DNA of 64,000 nt from positions 124,001 to 188,000 of the forward strand of contig NZ_CP017718.1 of the NCBI RefSeq assembly GCF_001854405.1, read 5' to 3'. The position numbers were made by a program, and so were the translations under genes. This document shows positions 1-9,011 of this stretch, piece by piece (the stretch's first letter is position 1; every line of letters begins with the position of its first letter). The notes beneath the pieces were generated by a model, which saw only the letters and a list, made by a program, of their open reading frames with translations, did no database searches and was not told the origin of the DNA. The DNA comes from Hyphomonas sp. Mor2 (GTDB taxonomy: Bacteria; Pseudomonadota; Alphaproteobacteria; Caulobacterales; Hyphomonadaceae).

Positions 1-415
<415 letters not shown>

Positions 416-448
416 TTACGTGTTGAATCAAAAAAGGCGTGAGAGGGC

Positions 449-739
449 TTAAGCCTCGATCACACCCATGACGTCGCTTTCTTTCATGATCAGCAGGTCT
501 TCCCCGTCGATCTTGACCTCAGTGCCACCCCATTTGCCAAACAGGATCTTGTCGCCTGGCTTGAGGTCGAGCGGAATACGCTCATTGTCGTCACCAACCG
601 CACCATTGCCGACAGCAAGGACTTCGCCTTCTTGCGGTTTTTCGGTGGCTGAGTCTGGAATGATGATGCCGCCAGCGGTTTTGGTGGCCTCTTCAACGCG
701 GCGGACCAGTACGCGGTCGCCAAGTGGACGGAACTTCAT
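449..739 (-). CDS. groES: GroES co-chaperonin (10 kDa)
   Basis: Full-length 96-residue co-chaperonin forming the heptameric lid of GroEL. It begins [14 protein letters not shown] and keeps the mobile-loop region ([16 protein letters not shown], about 16-32) and the C-terminal ILIMKESD-type strand, here [15 protein letters not shown]. An AGAGGG-like ribosome site lies just upstream of the start. First gene of the operon; the untranslated leader contains the CIRCE hairpin. Nothing abnormal is seen. Confidence 0.97.
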   Translation of the reverse strand: MKFRPLGDRVLVRRVEEATKTAGGIIIPDSATEKPQEGEVLAVGNGAVGDDNERIPLDLKPGDKILFGKWGGTEVKIDGEDLLIMKESDVMGVIEA

Positions 740-796
740 GGGAAACCCTCTTGTTCGTCAGTTACAATTGTTTGTTTCGTTAGCGGGGATGGAGCT

Positions 797-823
797 TTAG
801 CACTCGCACCCATAGAGTGCTAA
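797..823. promoter_or_regulatory. CIRCE operator (HrcA binding site) of groES-groEL
   Basis: TTAGCACTC, nine spacer bases, then GAGTGCTAA. Both 9-bp arms match the CIRCE consensus without a mismatch. It lies 58 bp upstream of the groES start. In known systems the HrcA repressor binds here and the hairpin also affects mRNA stability, so heat-shock control through HrcA is expected. No hrcA gene is in the window. Confidence 0.96.
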
Positions 824-833
824 CGATGGCGAG

Positions 834-862
834 CAAGTAGGTCCTCAAACGCGCAGCGTCAA
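834..862 (-). promoter_or_regulatory. Putative groES promoter (-35/-10)
   Basis: On the minus strand TTGACG (857-862) is followed after 17 bases by TACTTG (834-839), a sigma70-like spacing placed so that transcription would start at or next to the CIRCE. A heat-shock sigma32-type promoter could overlap; this cannot be separated by eye. Confidence 0.4.
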
Positions 863-1034
863 CAATTTGGCAATGAAATTTCTGAAAAAAATCGCCGGGC
901 CTGCGGACCCTCTAAAACAATCCTGGCAGCAGTCTCAACGGAATGCTGCTAAGATACTGATTTCATTTGTTAATTGATGGTTCATCCCGAATTGGCATCG
1001 TTTGGTTCTGATTCAAGAGCGGAGCAGAAAAAAC

Positions 1035-1307
1035 ATGCGTATCGATGATGACTTTGCGGCCCAGCTGGGTGGGAAAGGGGTGCTGACAACCGAAATCCTC
1101 TATTACCGTCCGGATTATCGCTGCTGGCTGCAGAGTTTCGTCTGGCAGTGCATGGACGAGGCGCCGCGCTTCCCGCGCCTGGCGCAATTCCTGGATCACT
1201 GGCGCCGCGAGATTGATGCCGTGATCCACTCTATCCGCATCGCCCATGCTGATTGGGTGGGGCCGACCGAGATCAGGCCAATTGATGGAGAATTCCGGCT
1301 GAACTAG
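1035..1307 (+). CDS. usg: Usg family protein
   Basis: About 90-residue protein matching the Usg family, named from a gene co-expressed with trpFBA in Caulobacter. Biochemical role unknown. Seen: the family core TEILYYRPDYR, LQSFVWQCMDEAPRFPRL and FLDHWRREID-AVIHSIRIAH, covering nearly the whole chain. ATG 1035 is preferred over the upstream GTG 1002 because GGAG lies at 1021-1024 and the family begins there. No trp gene is adjacent here. Its stop overlaps the stop of the convergent flavoprotein gene by 4 bp. Confidence 0.85.
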   Translation: MRIDDDFAAQLGGKGVLTTEILYYRPDYRCWLQSFVWQCMDEAPRFPRLAQFLDHWRREIDAVIHSIRIAHADWVGPTEIRPIDGEFRLN

Positions 1308-1915
1308 CGCTTCAATTCCTGTTTCAGGAAGGCATTTTCCTGCCGAAGCGTCTGTAACTCCTCGACCATAGGCGACAGGCTGGCGGCCAGTTCCTCTTCC
1401 GTAAAACGCGGCGTGATGAATTGCGGGCAATTCCAGTCAAATGCTTCGACATCGATCGTGAACAGACGCTCGACATTGCCTTGACCTTCAATATCCAGCT
1501 GCTGGGCCAGCGCCGCATCCGCGCCAGCTTCCTGCACGCTCGCACGACCAAGCAGCTTCAAGCGTGCACGATTGGGATAGTCCATCAGGAATAGTGAGAC
1601 CCTCTTCTCATTGTAGAGATTGCCAACCGACACATATTGGCGATTGCCGCGATAATCCGCAAACCCAAGCCGGGTTGGCGAGAGCACTTTCAGAAACCCA
1701 CGGGGGCCGCCGCGATGCTGGATATAGGGCCATCCGTCTTCAGATACCGTCGCCATATAGAAACTGTCGCGCATCGAGATGAAAGCGGCTTCGCGCTCTG
1801 AAAACCCGTCCGGAGCCGGACGCGCGACCATGCCTTCATACATTTCGCGAGACCCGCGTGCCTCCTGTTCAGCTTTCACCTGATCGGTAAATGCGATCTC
1901 TCCGAAATGTTTCAT
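1304..1915 (-). CDS. Pyridoxamine 5'-phosphate oxidase-like flavin-binding protein
   Basis: 203 residues with a split-barrel PNPOx-like fold: AAFISMRDSFYMATVSEDGWPYIQHRGG (about 43-70, written in two parts of the barrel), then the LGFADYRGNRQYVSVGNL strand pair and FLMDYPNRARLKLLGRA typical of FMN-binding general-stress or HugZ-like relatives. The C-terminus is a predicted coiled coil (VEELQTLRQENAFLKQELK). Likely a cytosolic FMN-dependent oxidoreductase; substrate unknown. The mixed neighbourhood gives no pathway. True pyridoxine-phosphate oxidase (pdxH) is less likely because the pyridoxal-site residues are not recognisable. Confidence 0.75.
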   Translation of the reverse strand: MKHFGEIAFTDQVKAEQEARGSREMYEGMVARPAPDGFSEREAAFISMRDSFYMATVSEDGWPYIQHRGGPRGFLKVLSPTRLGFADYRGNRQYVSVGNLYNEKRVSLFLMDYPNRARLKLLGRASVQEAGADAALAQQLDIEGQGNVERLFTIDVEAFDWNCPQFITPRFTEEELAASLSPMVEELQTLRQENAFLKQELKR

Positions 1916-2003
1916 CTGACGCTCCTGTCCTGGAGCTTACATAGAGGGCCATCGCATGGGTGGAAGCTGCATCTCCAAAATAGGACTTATTCCGGTTTGC
2001 GAC

Positions 2004-3191
2004 TCAGCCCTCGGCGTCTATCGCCGCCTGGACCGCCTGGAAGAACTCCTCGCGCTTGGCATGTGAACGATCGACATTCCCCATGGCGCTGGACCAGCTG
2101 CTATTGGTGGCAATCACGAGATTACGGGTCGGGTCGATGAAGATGCCTTGACCGAAAATGCCGTCGGCGGCGTACGCGCCGTAATCATAAGTCCACCACT
2201 GATAGCCATAGCCGTGGCCCGGCATGCCGTTCTCGATCCGCTTGGTGGTCGCGCGCTCAACCCAACCTTCCGGCACGAGCGCTTTCCCGTCGATTGCAGC
2301 GCCGTCCAGCATGAACTGTCCGAACCGGGCGAAATCGCGCGTCGTCGCCTGGATACAGCAGCCACTGATCTCGGTGCCATCATCGTTGAGCAGCCAGCTG
2401 GCATCCTGCGCCATACCGTACGGCCCCCAGATTTTTTCAGAAAGATAATCAGCGAGCGTCTTACCCGTCGCCTCGCTGACCAGAATGCCAATCAGATTGG
2501 TCTCCCCGGTGGAATAGTTCCAGACCTGACCGGCGGGGTGCGCACGCGGGAGCGTCTTCATGTAGGAGACGAGATTTGACGATCCGTCGTCTGAAACATG
2601 GGTGTTGAACAAGGCCACATCGGAGGTCGGATCCTCGTAATCCTCGATCCAGCGCACTCCGGAACTCATGGTCAGGAGTTGCTCCACGGTAACATCATCA
2701 TAGGCCGAGCCCACAAGGTCAGGAATGTACTTCGAAACCGGATCGTCCAGGCTTTCAATATAGCCATCAACGACAGCGGCGCCGACCAGGGTCGAGGTCA
2801 GGGATTTCGCGACAGAAAAGCTCGTCCAGCGCCCTTTATCGGTAAAGTCCAGTCCATAGGCTTCAAGCCGGATCTCGCCATTGTGCAACACCACCACCGC
2901 GGAATGGCGATTGTCCTCCATATACGCGTCGAGGTCGAGGCTGAGCGTAAGCGGCGCACCTTCCGGCAGGTCTTTGACGGCGTCGGAGGCGGGGATGTCG
3001 CGCGCATCGACCAGGAACGAAACTCGGTCCAGCATGCGGAAACCGGCATCGCGCTGATCCTGCGTCCAGAACAGGACGTTGGCATCTGACGGGGCGGCCA
3101 GAATCAAGCGTCGCCAGTCGGCGCCAATCATCCACCAGAGGGCCGCCAGAACGGCGACCAGGATGCCCAATCCGATTCCCAGACGTTTCAT
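2004..3191 (-). CDS. Serine hydrolase, beta-lactamase class C / penicillin-binding family
   Basis: 395 residues. N-terminal signal-anchor (about 3-24, LGIGLGILVAVLAALWW), so membrane-tethered or periplasmic. The catalytic Ser-x-x-Lys is S126-V-A-K129 in FSVAKS; the Tyr motif is Y226-S-T in VWNYSTGE; a C-terminal G-Y-G-Y-Q-W-W segment follows. These place it with class C-type esterases/DD-peptidases (COG1680) rather than with resistance enzymes, where YxN would be expected. Transcribed alone on the minus strand; a repeat-rich intergenic region lies upstream. Confidence 0.82.
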   Translation of the reverse strand: MKRLGIGLGILVAVLAALWWMIGADWRRLILAAPSDANVLFWTQDQRDAGFRMLDRVSFLVDARDIPASDAVKDLPEGAPLTLSLDLDAYMEDNRHSAVVVLHNGEIRLEAYGLDFTDKGRWTSFSVAKSLTSTLVGAAVVDGYIESLDDPVSKYIPDLVGSAYDDVTVEQLLTMSSGVRWIEDYEDPTSDVALFNTHVSDDGSSNLVSYMKTLPRAHPAGQVWNYSTGETNLIGILVSEATGKTLADYLSEKIWGPYGMAQDASWLLNDDGTEISGCCIQATTRDFARFGQFMLDGAAIDGKALVPEGWVERATTKRIENGMPGHGYGYQWWTYDYGAYAADGIFGQGIFIDPTRNLVIATNSSWSSAMGNVDRSHAKREEFFQAVQAAIDAEG

Positions 3192-3302
3192 GATGCTTCC
3201 TCCGACGCGGCGTTCGATGCTCTCTTTTGTCTTTCACTCACATTGCTACCTCACGGATGGCGCGTGACAACCTCCTCCTCGCGGCAACCGCATGGCTCGT
3301 TT

Positions 3303-3378
3303 TCCTGACGAAAGTCAGGACCCATGGCGGTTGAGAGAGTCATCAGCCAGCCGCCATGGGTGCCAACTTGCGTTGGCA
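3303..3378. repeat. Cluster of nested inverted repeats in an intergenic region
   Basis: Three perfect inverted repeats in tandem: TCCTGAC-gaaa-GTCAGGA (3303-3320), CCCATGGCGG (3321-3330) paired with CCGCCATGGG (3351-3360), and TGCCAAC-ttgc-GTTGGCA (3361-3378). They sit between the serine hydrolase start and the 3' end of the MFS gene. The look is that of a dispersed palindromic (REP/MITE-like) element; there is no second copy in this window. Confidence 0.6.
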
Positions 3379-3398
3379 ATGCGGGTAAAAGCACCGCA

Positions 3399-4835
3399 TC
3401 AGGACTTCGGCCGATACGCCTCGTTCTTGAGATTCCAGATTGGTGTTCGCAATGCCATCCAGAAGATCAGGACCGTCATGCCCGCAGCGGGCACAATCGC
3501 GATCTTGTAGGGGCCGAAAGCGTCGACCAGCCAGCCCATAATCGCTGCACCAAATGGGGCGCCGGCCATGAAACCGAGCTGATAGATGGACAGCACCCGC
3601 GCCAGTTGATCCTTGGGCGCAGCGTCCTGAACGATCGAGCGGCTCATGGCGATCGAAACACCTGCGGATAGCCCCCAGGTGAAAACGATCAGCAGGAAGG
3701 CTTCATGTGGAATCTTCGTCATCATCGGCAGAATCGCGAGCGAGCCGATCAACTGGGCCACCAGCAGCAACCGGCCCTGGCGCTTGATATTCTTGAACAG
3801 CGACAGTGCCACGGACGAGACAAAGGCCCCGAGCCAGAAGGTCACGAACATGTCGCGAATGCCATCACCCGACAGGCCGTACACATCGCGATTGATGATG
3901 GGTAACACGACGAGGAACGCCCCGATCACGAAGATGCCGACCCCGAACATCAACACCGTCATCGCCCACAGTTTAGGTTCTGCGGCGACGACCTTGAAAC
4001 CTTCACCTATGTCTCCAAACGCGGCGCCAAGACCGGACCTTCCGGTTCTCACCTTGCGTCCCTTGGCCAGCATGAAAGCGAGCAGGGCACCCATGGCCAC
4101 GACGGCGCCTTGCAAGGCCATCAGGAACCAGCTGTCGATCGGTCCAACGCCAAAGCCGCCGAGCCAGTCCGGCATCTTGGTCATCTTGTCCGCGTAACCG
4201 CCGAGGATCAGGCCCGTGATTTGCGCCCCGAACTGGGCGAGCGTGGCAAACGCGACGCCCTGCTGGAGGGTGACGCCGGAGCCGACCCGGCCGCGGCGTT
4301 CGACCACTTCATTCAGGATGGAATCCCGGGCTGGCATCATGAATGCCCCGACTGTGCCGAGGGCAAGGCCATAGGCGATCATGTAAGGATAGGTCAGATT
4401 GTCGGTCGCGAGCGCAAAGGCCAGTCCGAAGGCTGGCAGGGCGGCACATAAATGCAGGATCATCAGGAGCGGTTTGCCAGATGCCCGCTCCGCCACGACG
4501 CCGCCAAGCAGCAGGAAAATAACCGAGGGCCCGGACAAAGCCAGATTGGCAAAACCAAGCTCGGTTCCGCCAAGACCCAGCTTGTTCGTAATCAGATACG
4601 GAAACAGGACCATTTGCAGGCCGAAGGCGATAAACCAGGTCGCTTGCACAGACAGGTAGGCGGGGAGTTCAATTTTGACACCGCGGCGCGCTTTGCGGGC
4701 CATCATCGATTGTGCGGTCGCGAGCAGGGACGCACCAGCGCTCATGGCCGATCCCATACCGCTCAGCGGGGAACGCGCCTCTTCGAGGATGTCCGGATCT
4801 TCCAGGTTTTCGGCCGATTCCGGCGCTTCGCTCAT
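3399..4835 (-). CDS. MFS transporter (EntS/MFS_3-like exporter)
   Basis: 478 residues with about 11-12 hydrophobic helices after a charged 70-residue N-terminus. MFS features include RDSILNEVVERRGRVGSGV in the middle loop region, and the N-terminal half is like enterobactin-exporter-type MFS_3 proteins. The Met at 4835 (MSEAPESAEN) is preferred to the upstream ATG at 4946, since the extension is Cys-rich, not membrane-like and overlaps the divergent promoter region. Substrate unknown. It diverges from the DoxX-like gene. Confidence 0.78.
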   Translation of the reverse strand: MSEAPESAENLEDPDILEEARSPLSGMGSAMSAGASLLATAQSMMARKARRGVKIELPAYLSVQATWFIAFGLQMVLFPYLITNKLGLGGTELGFANLALSGPSVIFLLLGGVVAERASGKPLLMILHLCAALPAFGLAFALATDNLTYPYMIAYGLALGTVGAFMMPARDSILNEVVERRGRVGSGVTLQQGVAFATLAQFGAQITGLILGGYADKMTKMPDWLGGFGVGPIDSWFLMALQGAVVAMGALLAFMLAKGRKVRTGRSGLGAAFGDIGEGFKVVAAEPKLWAMTVLMFGVGIFVIGAFLVVLPIINRDVYGLSGDGIRDMFVTFWLGAFVSSVALSLFKNIKRQGRLLLVAQLIGSLAILPMMTKIPHEAFLLIVFTWGLSAGVSIAMSRSIVQDAAPKDQLARVLSIYQLGFMAGAPFGAAIMGWLVDAFGPYKIAIVPAAGMTVLIFWMALRTPIWNLKNEAYRPKS

Positions 4836-4984
4836 AACTCGTCTGCCCTTGCTCCCAGCTGCGCAACCTGTCGCGGGATTTACGATCACGCAACAGGAAA
4901 TGTCCGCAGCCTGAACCGCGACGTCTTGGAGCTGCCACATGGGCATGCTAATCCTGCGTTTCGTGTGCGTGAGGAGACACCATT

Positions 4985-5437
4985 ATGCGGGCCATGCGTC
5001 TTGTGGGAAGTTGGGGGCTGGCTCTTTTCTTGATCTTCATGTTCTTGCAGGCAACGATTCATCCGTTGCCCAATCCGCCGGAAGGATCCGTCAAACTGTT
5101 TGATCCACCGGGGCAGAACATCGTGTTTGCGACGATTGCGGCAAATACAGGGGTTCCCTTGTTCGAGCCCACCGGGCGCGTAGTCGTGGCGATCGCCGAG
5201 TTGCTTGCCGCGCTGTTACTGTTCTTGCCGATGACGAGGCGAACTGGCGCGGGCTTGTCATTCCTGATCCTGGCCGGCGCGGTGGCCTTCCACATGATGC
5301 CGGATGTGCTGGGGCGTGAGGTACCGACGGCGTTGGGATCGTCCGTGGAGACAGATGGCGGGCAACTCTTCGCGCTCGCGATCGCGATGCTGGCGGCAAG
5401 CATGCTGTTATACGTAATTCATCCCCGCAAAACCTGA
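4985..5437 (+). CDS. DoxX-like small integral membrane protein
   Basis: 150 residues, four predicted membrane segments (about 6-22, 58-78, 88-105, 127-145), arranged like the DoxX family (RVVVAIAELLAALLLFLP, then FLILAGAVAFHM). GAGGAG precedes the ATG. DoxX-like proteins associate with respiratory or thiol-redox functions in some bacteria, but no role can be assigned here. Single gene, divergent from the MFS transporter. Confidence 0.6.
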   Translation: MRAMRLVGSWGLALFLIFMFLQATIHPLPNPPEGSVKLFDPPGQNIVFATIAANTGVPLFEPTGRVVVAIAELLAALLLFLPMTRRTGAGLSFLILAGAVAFHMMPDVLGREVPTALGSSVETDGGQLFALAIAMLAASMLLYVIHPRKT

Positions 5438-5504
5438 CTCAATTCTCATTAGAATATTAACGGTTTTCGTTCATTTTCGCTGAGTTTGGTTTCAGCGAGA
5501 GCGC

Positions 5505-6710
5505 ATGAGCGATCCTATTGAATTCGAAGATCACGCCGGTGAAGGCGGTTTGGCACGGCGAACGCTCATGCGTCGTCTGATCGATTTTATTGCGATGCCC
5601 GCCTCGCAGGTCGCGCCGCAGGACCGCTCGATGGGCGGGGATATCCTGCTCGACATGCTGTTTCACGCAACCGACTCTGATCGGCTGCTCTGTGCCTCGC
5701 GAATTGCCGCCCTTTCAGATGCCCCGCGCCGATTGCTGCGCTATCTGGCACAATGCAATATCGACATTGCACGTCCGCTCTTGGAAGAGAGTGAGTCCTT
5801 TGACAGTTCAGACCTGCTTGAGATCATCGACCAGGTGACGTCCGACCACCGCATTCTAATTGCCAAACGTAAGCGGGTGCCGTCCGCGGTGTCGGATCAG
5901 CTGGCAAGGCGAGGGGAAGTCAGTGCGGTAAAAGCGCTTATTCTGAACAAGGGCGCCGAATTGTCTGAAACCGCGATCGATATCCTGGTTGAACGGTCGC
6001 GCAAGGAAGGCGAGCTCAGCAGCCTTCTGATCACCCGCCTCGAATTGAAACCGGCGCAGGCCATGGCGATGTTCTGGTGGTCGGATCGGGAGACGCGCCG
6101 CACCATTCTGCAACGCCATGCTGCGGATCGCTCCGAAATGGTCAATATGTGCTCCGACGTGTTCGCAATCGCGGCCAAGGAAGGATGGTCTGATCCCGTC
6201 GCGCGCAAGACGCTGCAGCTGATCGAACGCCGGCAGCGCAACCGCCAGGCGATCGAACGGAGCGAATTCGATAGTCTCGAGCACGCCATTGAGACAGCCG
6301 CCGCCGAGGGCATGACACCGGAACTGGTGGAAGAGATCGGTTATCTTGCCGGGATCAAGCCCGTGACGAGCGCCAAGATCCTAGACGACACAGGCGGCGA
6401 GGGGATCGCGGTACTGTGCAAGGCGACCGGTTTGAAGCGACCGTCCTTGAAGAATATCTGGATCGCTCTGAAACGTCCGCTGGAGAGCGAGGATGGCTCG
6501 CCGCACATGCAGTATGAGCATTTGATGGAGACCTACGACCTGCTGAGCGTGGCCAAGGCGCAGACCACGCTGCGATACTGGAATTGGTCGCTCTCGTCTT
6601 CTTATTCACCGGGTCAGGCGCAGGCGCCCAGCATGGATGATGGCCATGCCAATGACGAATCTGCGTTTTCAACTTCGCGCCGAACCGCCAGCCTTGTATT
6701 TGGAAGCTAG
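5505..6710 (+). CDS. DUF2336 domain protein
   Basis: 401 residues, soluble and mostly helical, beginning ARRTLMRRLIDFIA and continuing with the HEAT-like helical pairs typical of DUF2336 proteins, which are common in Caulobacterales and other alphaproteobacteria. Function unknown. The C-terminal 60 residues are Ser/Ala-rich and look disordered. The next gene is 68 bp away and belongs to the antiporter operon, so this gene is probably a separate unit. Confidence 0.7.
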   Translation: MSDPIEFEDHAGEGGLARRTLMRRLIDFIAMPASQVAPQDRSMGGDILLDMLFHATDSDRLLCASRIAALSDAPRRLLRYLAQCNIDIARPLLEESESFDSSDLLEIIDQVTSDHRILIAKRKRVPSAVSDQLARRGEVSAVKALILNKGAELSETAIDILVERSRKEGELSSLLITRLELKPAQAMAMFWWSDRETRRTILQRHAADRSEMVNMCSDVFAIAAKEGWSDPVARKTLQLIERRQRNRQAIERSEFDSLEHAIETAAAEGMTPELVEEIGYLAGIKPVTSAKILDDTGGEGIAVLCKATGLKRPSLKNIWIALKRPLESEDGSPHMQYEHLMETYDLLSVAKAQTTLRYWNWSLSSSYSPGQAQAPSMDDGHANDESAFSTSRRTASLVFGS

Positions 6711-6778
6711 CTGAAATTTTCGCACCTGACGGGTCGGTTTAGACTGGTCAAATCCCGATTCCAGTTCTAATTCCCGGT

Positions 6779-7306
6779 TTGAGCAAGATGTTCGAAACCG
6801 GAGCTATTGGGCGCGTGGGCTATTTTCTAGGATTGATCACTGTTCTGATCGCGCTGTGGCTCGGACTGTCTTGGGACTACTCTCTCAAACCGGTCATCGC
6901 CTCGCTCGGCGCGGTTTCCATTGTGCTCTCAGCCATCCTCGCCTACCGCTTTGACATCCTCGACCGAGAGGGCTCGCCCTATGGTCGGCTGATCCAGCTG
7001 ATGGCCTATTGGGTCTGGTTGATGGGCGAGATTTTCAAGGCCAACTGGGTGGTCATCAAGGCCTGTCTGCGGTCTACGCTCGACATCAATCCGGCGCTGG
7101 TAAAGATCAAGACAGGCTGTGAAAGCGATCTCGCGCGCACGGTCTTCGCCAACTCGATCACGCTCACCCCGGGCACGGTCAGCGTGGAGATCGAAGGTGA
7201 CAAGATCCTGGTCCACGCCCTCTATGAAGAAGAAGCGGGCCCTGGGGCATTCGATGAAATGGATCGCCGCTCGCGCGAAGCCTCCGATGGGAGGCAGAAA
7301 TCATGA
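6779..7306 (+). CDS. mnhE: Mrp antiporter subunit E (MnhE/MrpE)
   Basis: 175 residues; membrane helices at about 11-28 and 33-51, followed by the MnhE cytoplasmic domain with SITLTPGTVSVEIEGDKILVHAL, the family signature. First gene of the operon. The frame opens with TTG 6779; ATG 6788 (MFETGAI) is an equally plausible start, and no strong ribosome site separates them. It overlaps the next gene by 4 bp. Confidence 0.9.
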   Translation: MSKMFETGAIGRVGYFLGLITVLIALWLGLSWDYSLKPVIASLGAVSIVLSAILAYRFDILDREGSPYGRLIQLMAYWVWLMGEIFKANWVVIKACLRSTLDINPALVKIKTGCESDLARTVFANSITLTPGTVSVEIEGDKILVHALYEEEAGPGAFDEMDRRSREASDGRQKS

Positions 7307-7593
7307 TTGGCGCCGCTGCCCTCGCTCTGGTCGTGGCGATCGCCTTGATGCTGATTCGAGCCTTGAGCGGTCCGACCCTTTACGATCGTGTCCTGGCCGT
7401 GAACTCGCTGGGAACCAAAATCATCCTCTTGCTCGGGGTGATCGGGTTTCTGACGGGTCGTCCCGACTTCCTTGATATTTCTATACTTTATGCGCTGATC
7501 AATTTCGTTTCGACGATCGCGATCCTGAAATTCTTCCGCTATCGCTCCTTCCAGGTGCCGCTGATCCGGCGCGGGCGGGGAGGGCCTCAATGA
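7303..7593 (+). CDS. mnhF: Mrp antiporter subunit F (MnhF/MrpF)
   Basis: 96 residues, three membrane helices; typical MnhF stretch RALSGPTLYDRVLAVNSLGT (about 23-42) and FLDISILYALINFVSTIAI. Small scaffold subunit of the multisubunit cation/proton antiporter in the inner membrane. ATGA overlap with both neighbours indicates translational coupling. Confidence 0.93.
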   Translation: MIGAAALALVVAIALMLIRALSGPTLYDRVLAVNSLGTKIILLLGVIGFLTGRPDFLDISILYALINFVSTIAILKFFRYRSFQVPLIRRGRGGPQ

Positions 7594-7943
7594 CCGAATT
7601 GATCGAATTCTGGAACGCCTTTCGACCCGCGCTCGGCTCCGCCCTGGTGCTGGTTGGCGCCGTGCTCGCCGTCATCGGGACGATTGGTGTCTTGCGCTTC
7701 CCGGATTTCTATACGCGCCTGCACGCGGCCAGCGTGACCGATACTGCGGCAGCGACCTTGGCGATTGTCGGCATGGCTTTGCTGGCGCCAAGCCTGGCGG
7801 TCGTGGTGAAACTCGCTGTGGTCTGGCTGTTCCTGTTCCTGACCGGGCCAACCTCATCCCACGCGCTCGCCAATGCCGCGCACACGGCTGGGCTGCAGCC
7901 GATGATCGGTCGCTTGAGTGAAGAAGATGGAGGCAGCCAGTGA
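7590..7943 (+). CDS. mnhG: Mrp antiporter subunit G (MnhG/MrpG)
   Basis: 117 residues, three membrane helices with the MnhG/PhaG signature IGTIGVLRFPDFYTRLHAAS (about 29-48) and the LFLTGPTSSHALANAAH stretch. Acts in the membrane complex; the precise role of subunit G is not known even in studied systems. 4-bp overlaps on both sides. Confidence 0.94.
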   Translation: MTELIEFWNAFRPALGSALVLVGAVLAVIGTIGVLRFPDFYTRLHAASVTDTAAATLAIVGMALLAPSLAVVVKLAVVWLFLFLTGPTSSHALANAAHTAGLQPMIGRLSEEDGGSQ

Positions 7944-8560
7944 CCGGATTTGAAGGCGCAACCCTCGCCATTGATCTTCTCAATATCACCCTGCTGACGG
8001 TCCTGTTCGTGATTGCAATCGCCATCGCGCGGCTGCGCAGCCTGTTTGCCATAGTCATGCTGTCAGGGATCTATTCCCTCGTCTCGGCAACCTGGTTCGT
8101 GGCGCTCGATGCGGTCGACGTCGCGTTTACCGAGGCCGCCGTCGGCGCCGGTATCTCGACCGCCTTGTTCCTCGGCGCCATGGTGCTGACCTCGCGCACA
8201 GCCAAGGCCGAGAAAGGGGCGACCAAAATTGTCCCATTGCTCGTTGTCATCGCGACCGGCGCGATGCTGATCTATGCGACCATCGACCTGCCGGGCTTCG
8301 GCGATCCAAACTCGCCTGCCAATACGGGTGTCGGCGTCGATTTCCTCGAGCGGACTTATCCCGAGATTGCCATCCCCAACGTGGTCACAGCCGTTCTCGC
8401 CAGCTATCGAGGCTTCGATACACTGGGCGAGGTTGGCGTCGTGTTTGCCGCCGGTCTGGCCGTCACTTTGCTGCTCGGATTTGGCGAGCGCTCTCTGGGC
8501 GCAACCGTCCGCCGCGAAGACCGCGAACCAACCATCAAGAATGATGAGGGGGAGTCATGA
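7940..8560 (+). CDS. MbhD/MbhE-like antiporter subunit (the part normally fused at the C-terminus of MrpA)
   Basis: 206 residues. The first ~85 form a DUF4040/MbhD-like unit (RLRSLFAIVMLSGIYSLVSA, then DVAFTEAAVGAGISTALFL). The last ~70 carry the MbhE-like motif IPNVVTAVLASYRGFDTLGE. In canonical Mrp systems both modules are the C-terminal part of the ~800-residue MrpA; here they are a free-standing gene, as in Mbh-type and some proteobacterial Mrp clusters. This gene plus the NuoL-like gene at 12965 together replace MrpA. Confidence 0.85.
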   Translation: MTGFEGATLAIDLLNITLLTVLFVIAIAIARLRSLFAIVMLSGIYSLVSATWFVALDAVDVAFTEAAVGAGISTALFLGAMVLTSRTAKAEKGATKIVPLLVVIATGAMLIYATIDLPGFGDPNSPANTGVGVDFLERTYPEIAIPNVVTAVLASYRGFDTLGEVGVVFAAGLAVTLLLGFGERSLGATVRREDREPTIKNDEGES

Positions 8561-9009
8561 AGGGCGACCATCACGTCATTCTGCGCGTCGTCGCCAAGGT
8601 GCTGATCCCGATCATCGCCTTGTACGGCTTCTATGTTCAGTTTCACGGTGAATACAGCCCGGGCGGCGGCTTTCAGGCCGGCGTGATCCTGGCCGTATCC
8701 GTGATCCTGTACTCGCTGATCTTTGGGATCGCCCCGGCCATGCGGGCGATTACGCCAGGCTTTGCGCGCTTTATCGCGGGGCTCGGCTTCATCACCTATA
8801 TTGGCGTCGGTGTCTGGGCGCTCGCCATGGGCGGCAATTTCCTCGATTATGATGCCTTGTTCCGCGAACCGCCCGGCGGTCATAACGGACAGCATGTCGG
8901 CATTATTGTCATCGAACTCGGGGTCCTGTTCGCGGTCGCCGGGTCCATGGTGTCGATCTTCTACGCCTTTGCCGGGCGGGTGAGCGAAATTCGGGACGAG
9001 GACTGGTAG
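8557..9009 (+). CDS. mnhB: Mrp antiporter subunit B (MnhB/MrpB)
   Basis: 150 residues, four membrane helices; strong MnhB signature YVQFHGEYSPGGGFQAGVI (about 28-46) and GNFLDYDALF. The G-E-x-S-P-G-G-G-F-Q loop is the family hallmark. Two bases separate it from the next gene. Confidence 0.94.
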   Translation: MKGDHHVILRVVAKVLIPIIALYGFYVQFHGEYSPGGGFQAGVILAVSVILYSLIFGIAPAMRAITPGFARFIAGLGFITYIGVGVWALAMGGNFLDYDALFREPPGGHNGQHVGIIVIELGVLFAVAGSMVSIFYAFAGRVSEIRDEDW

Positions 9010-9011
9010 AC

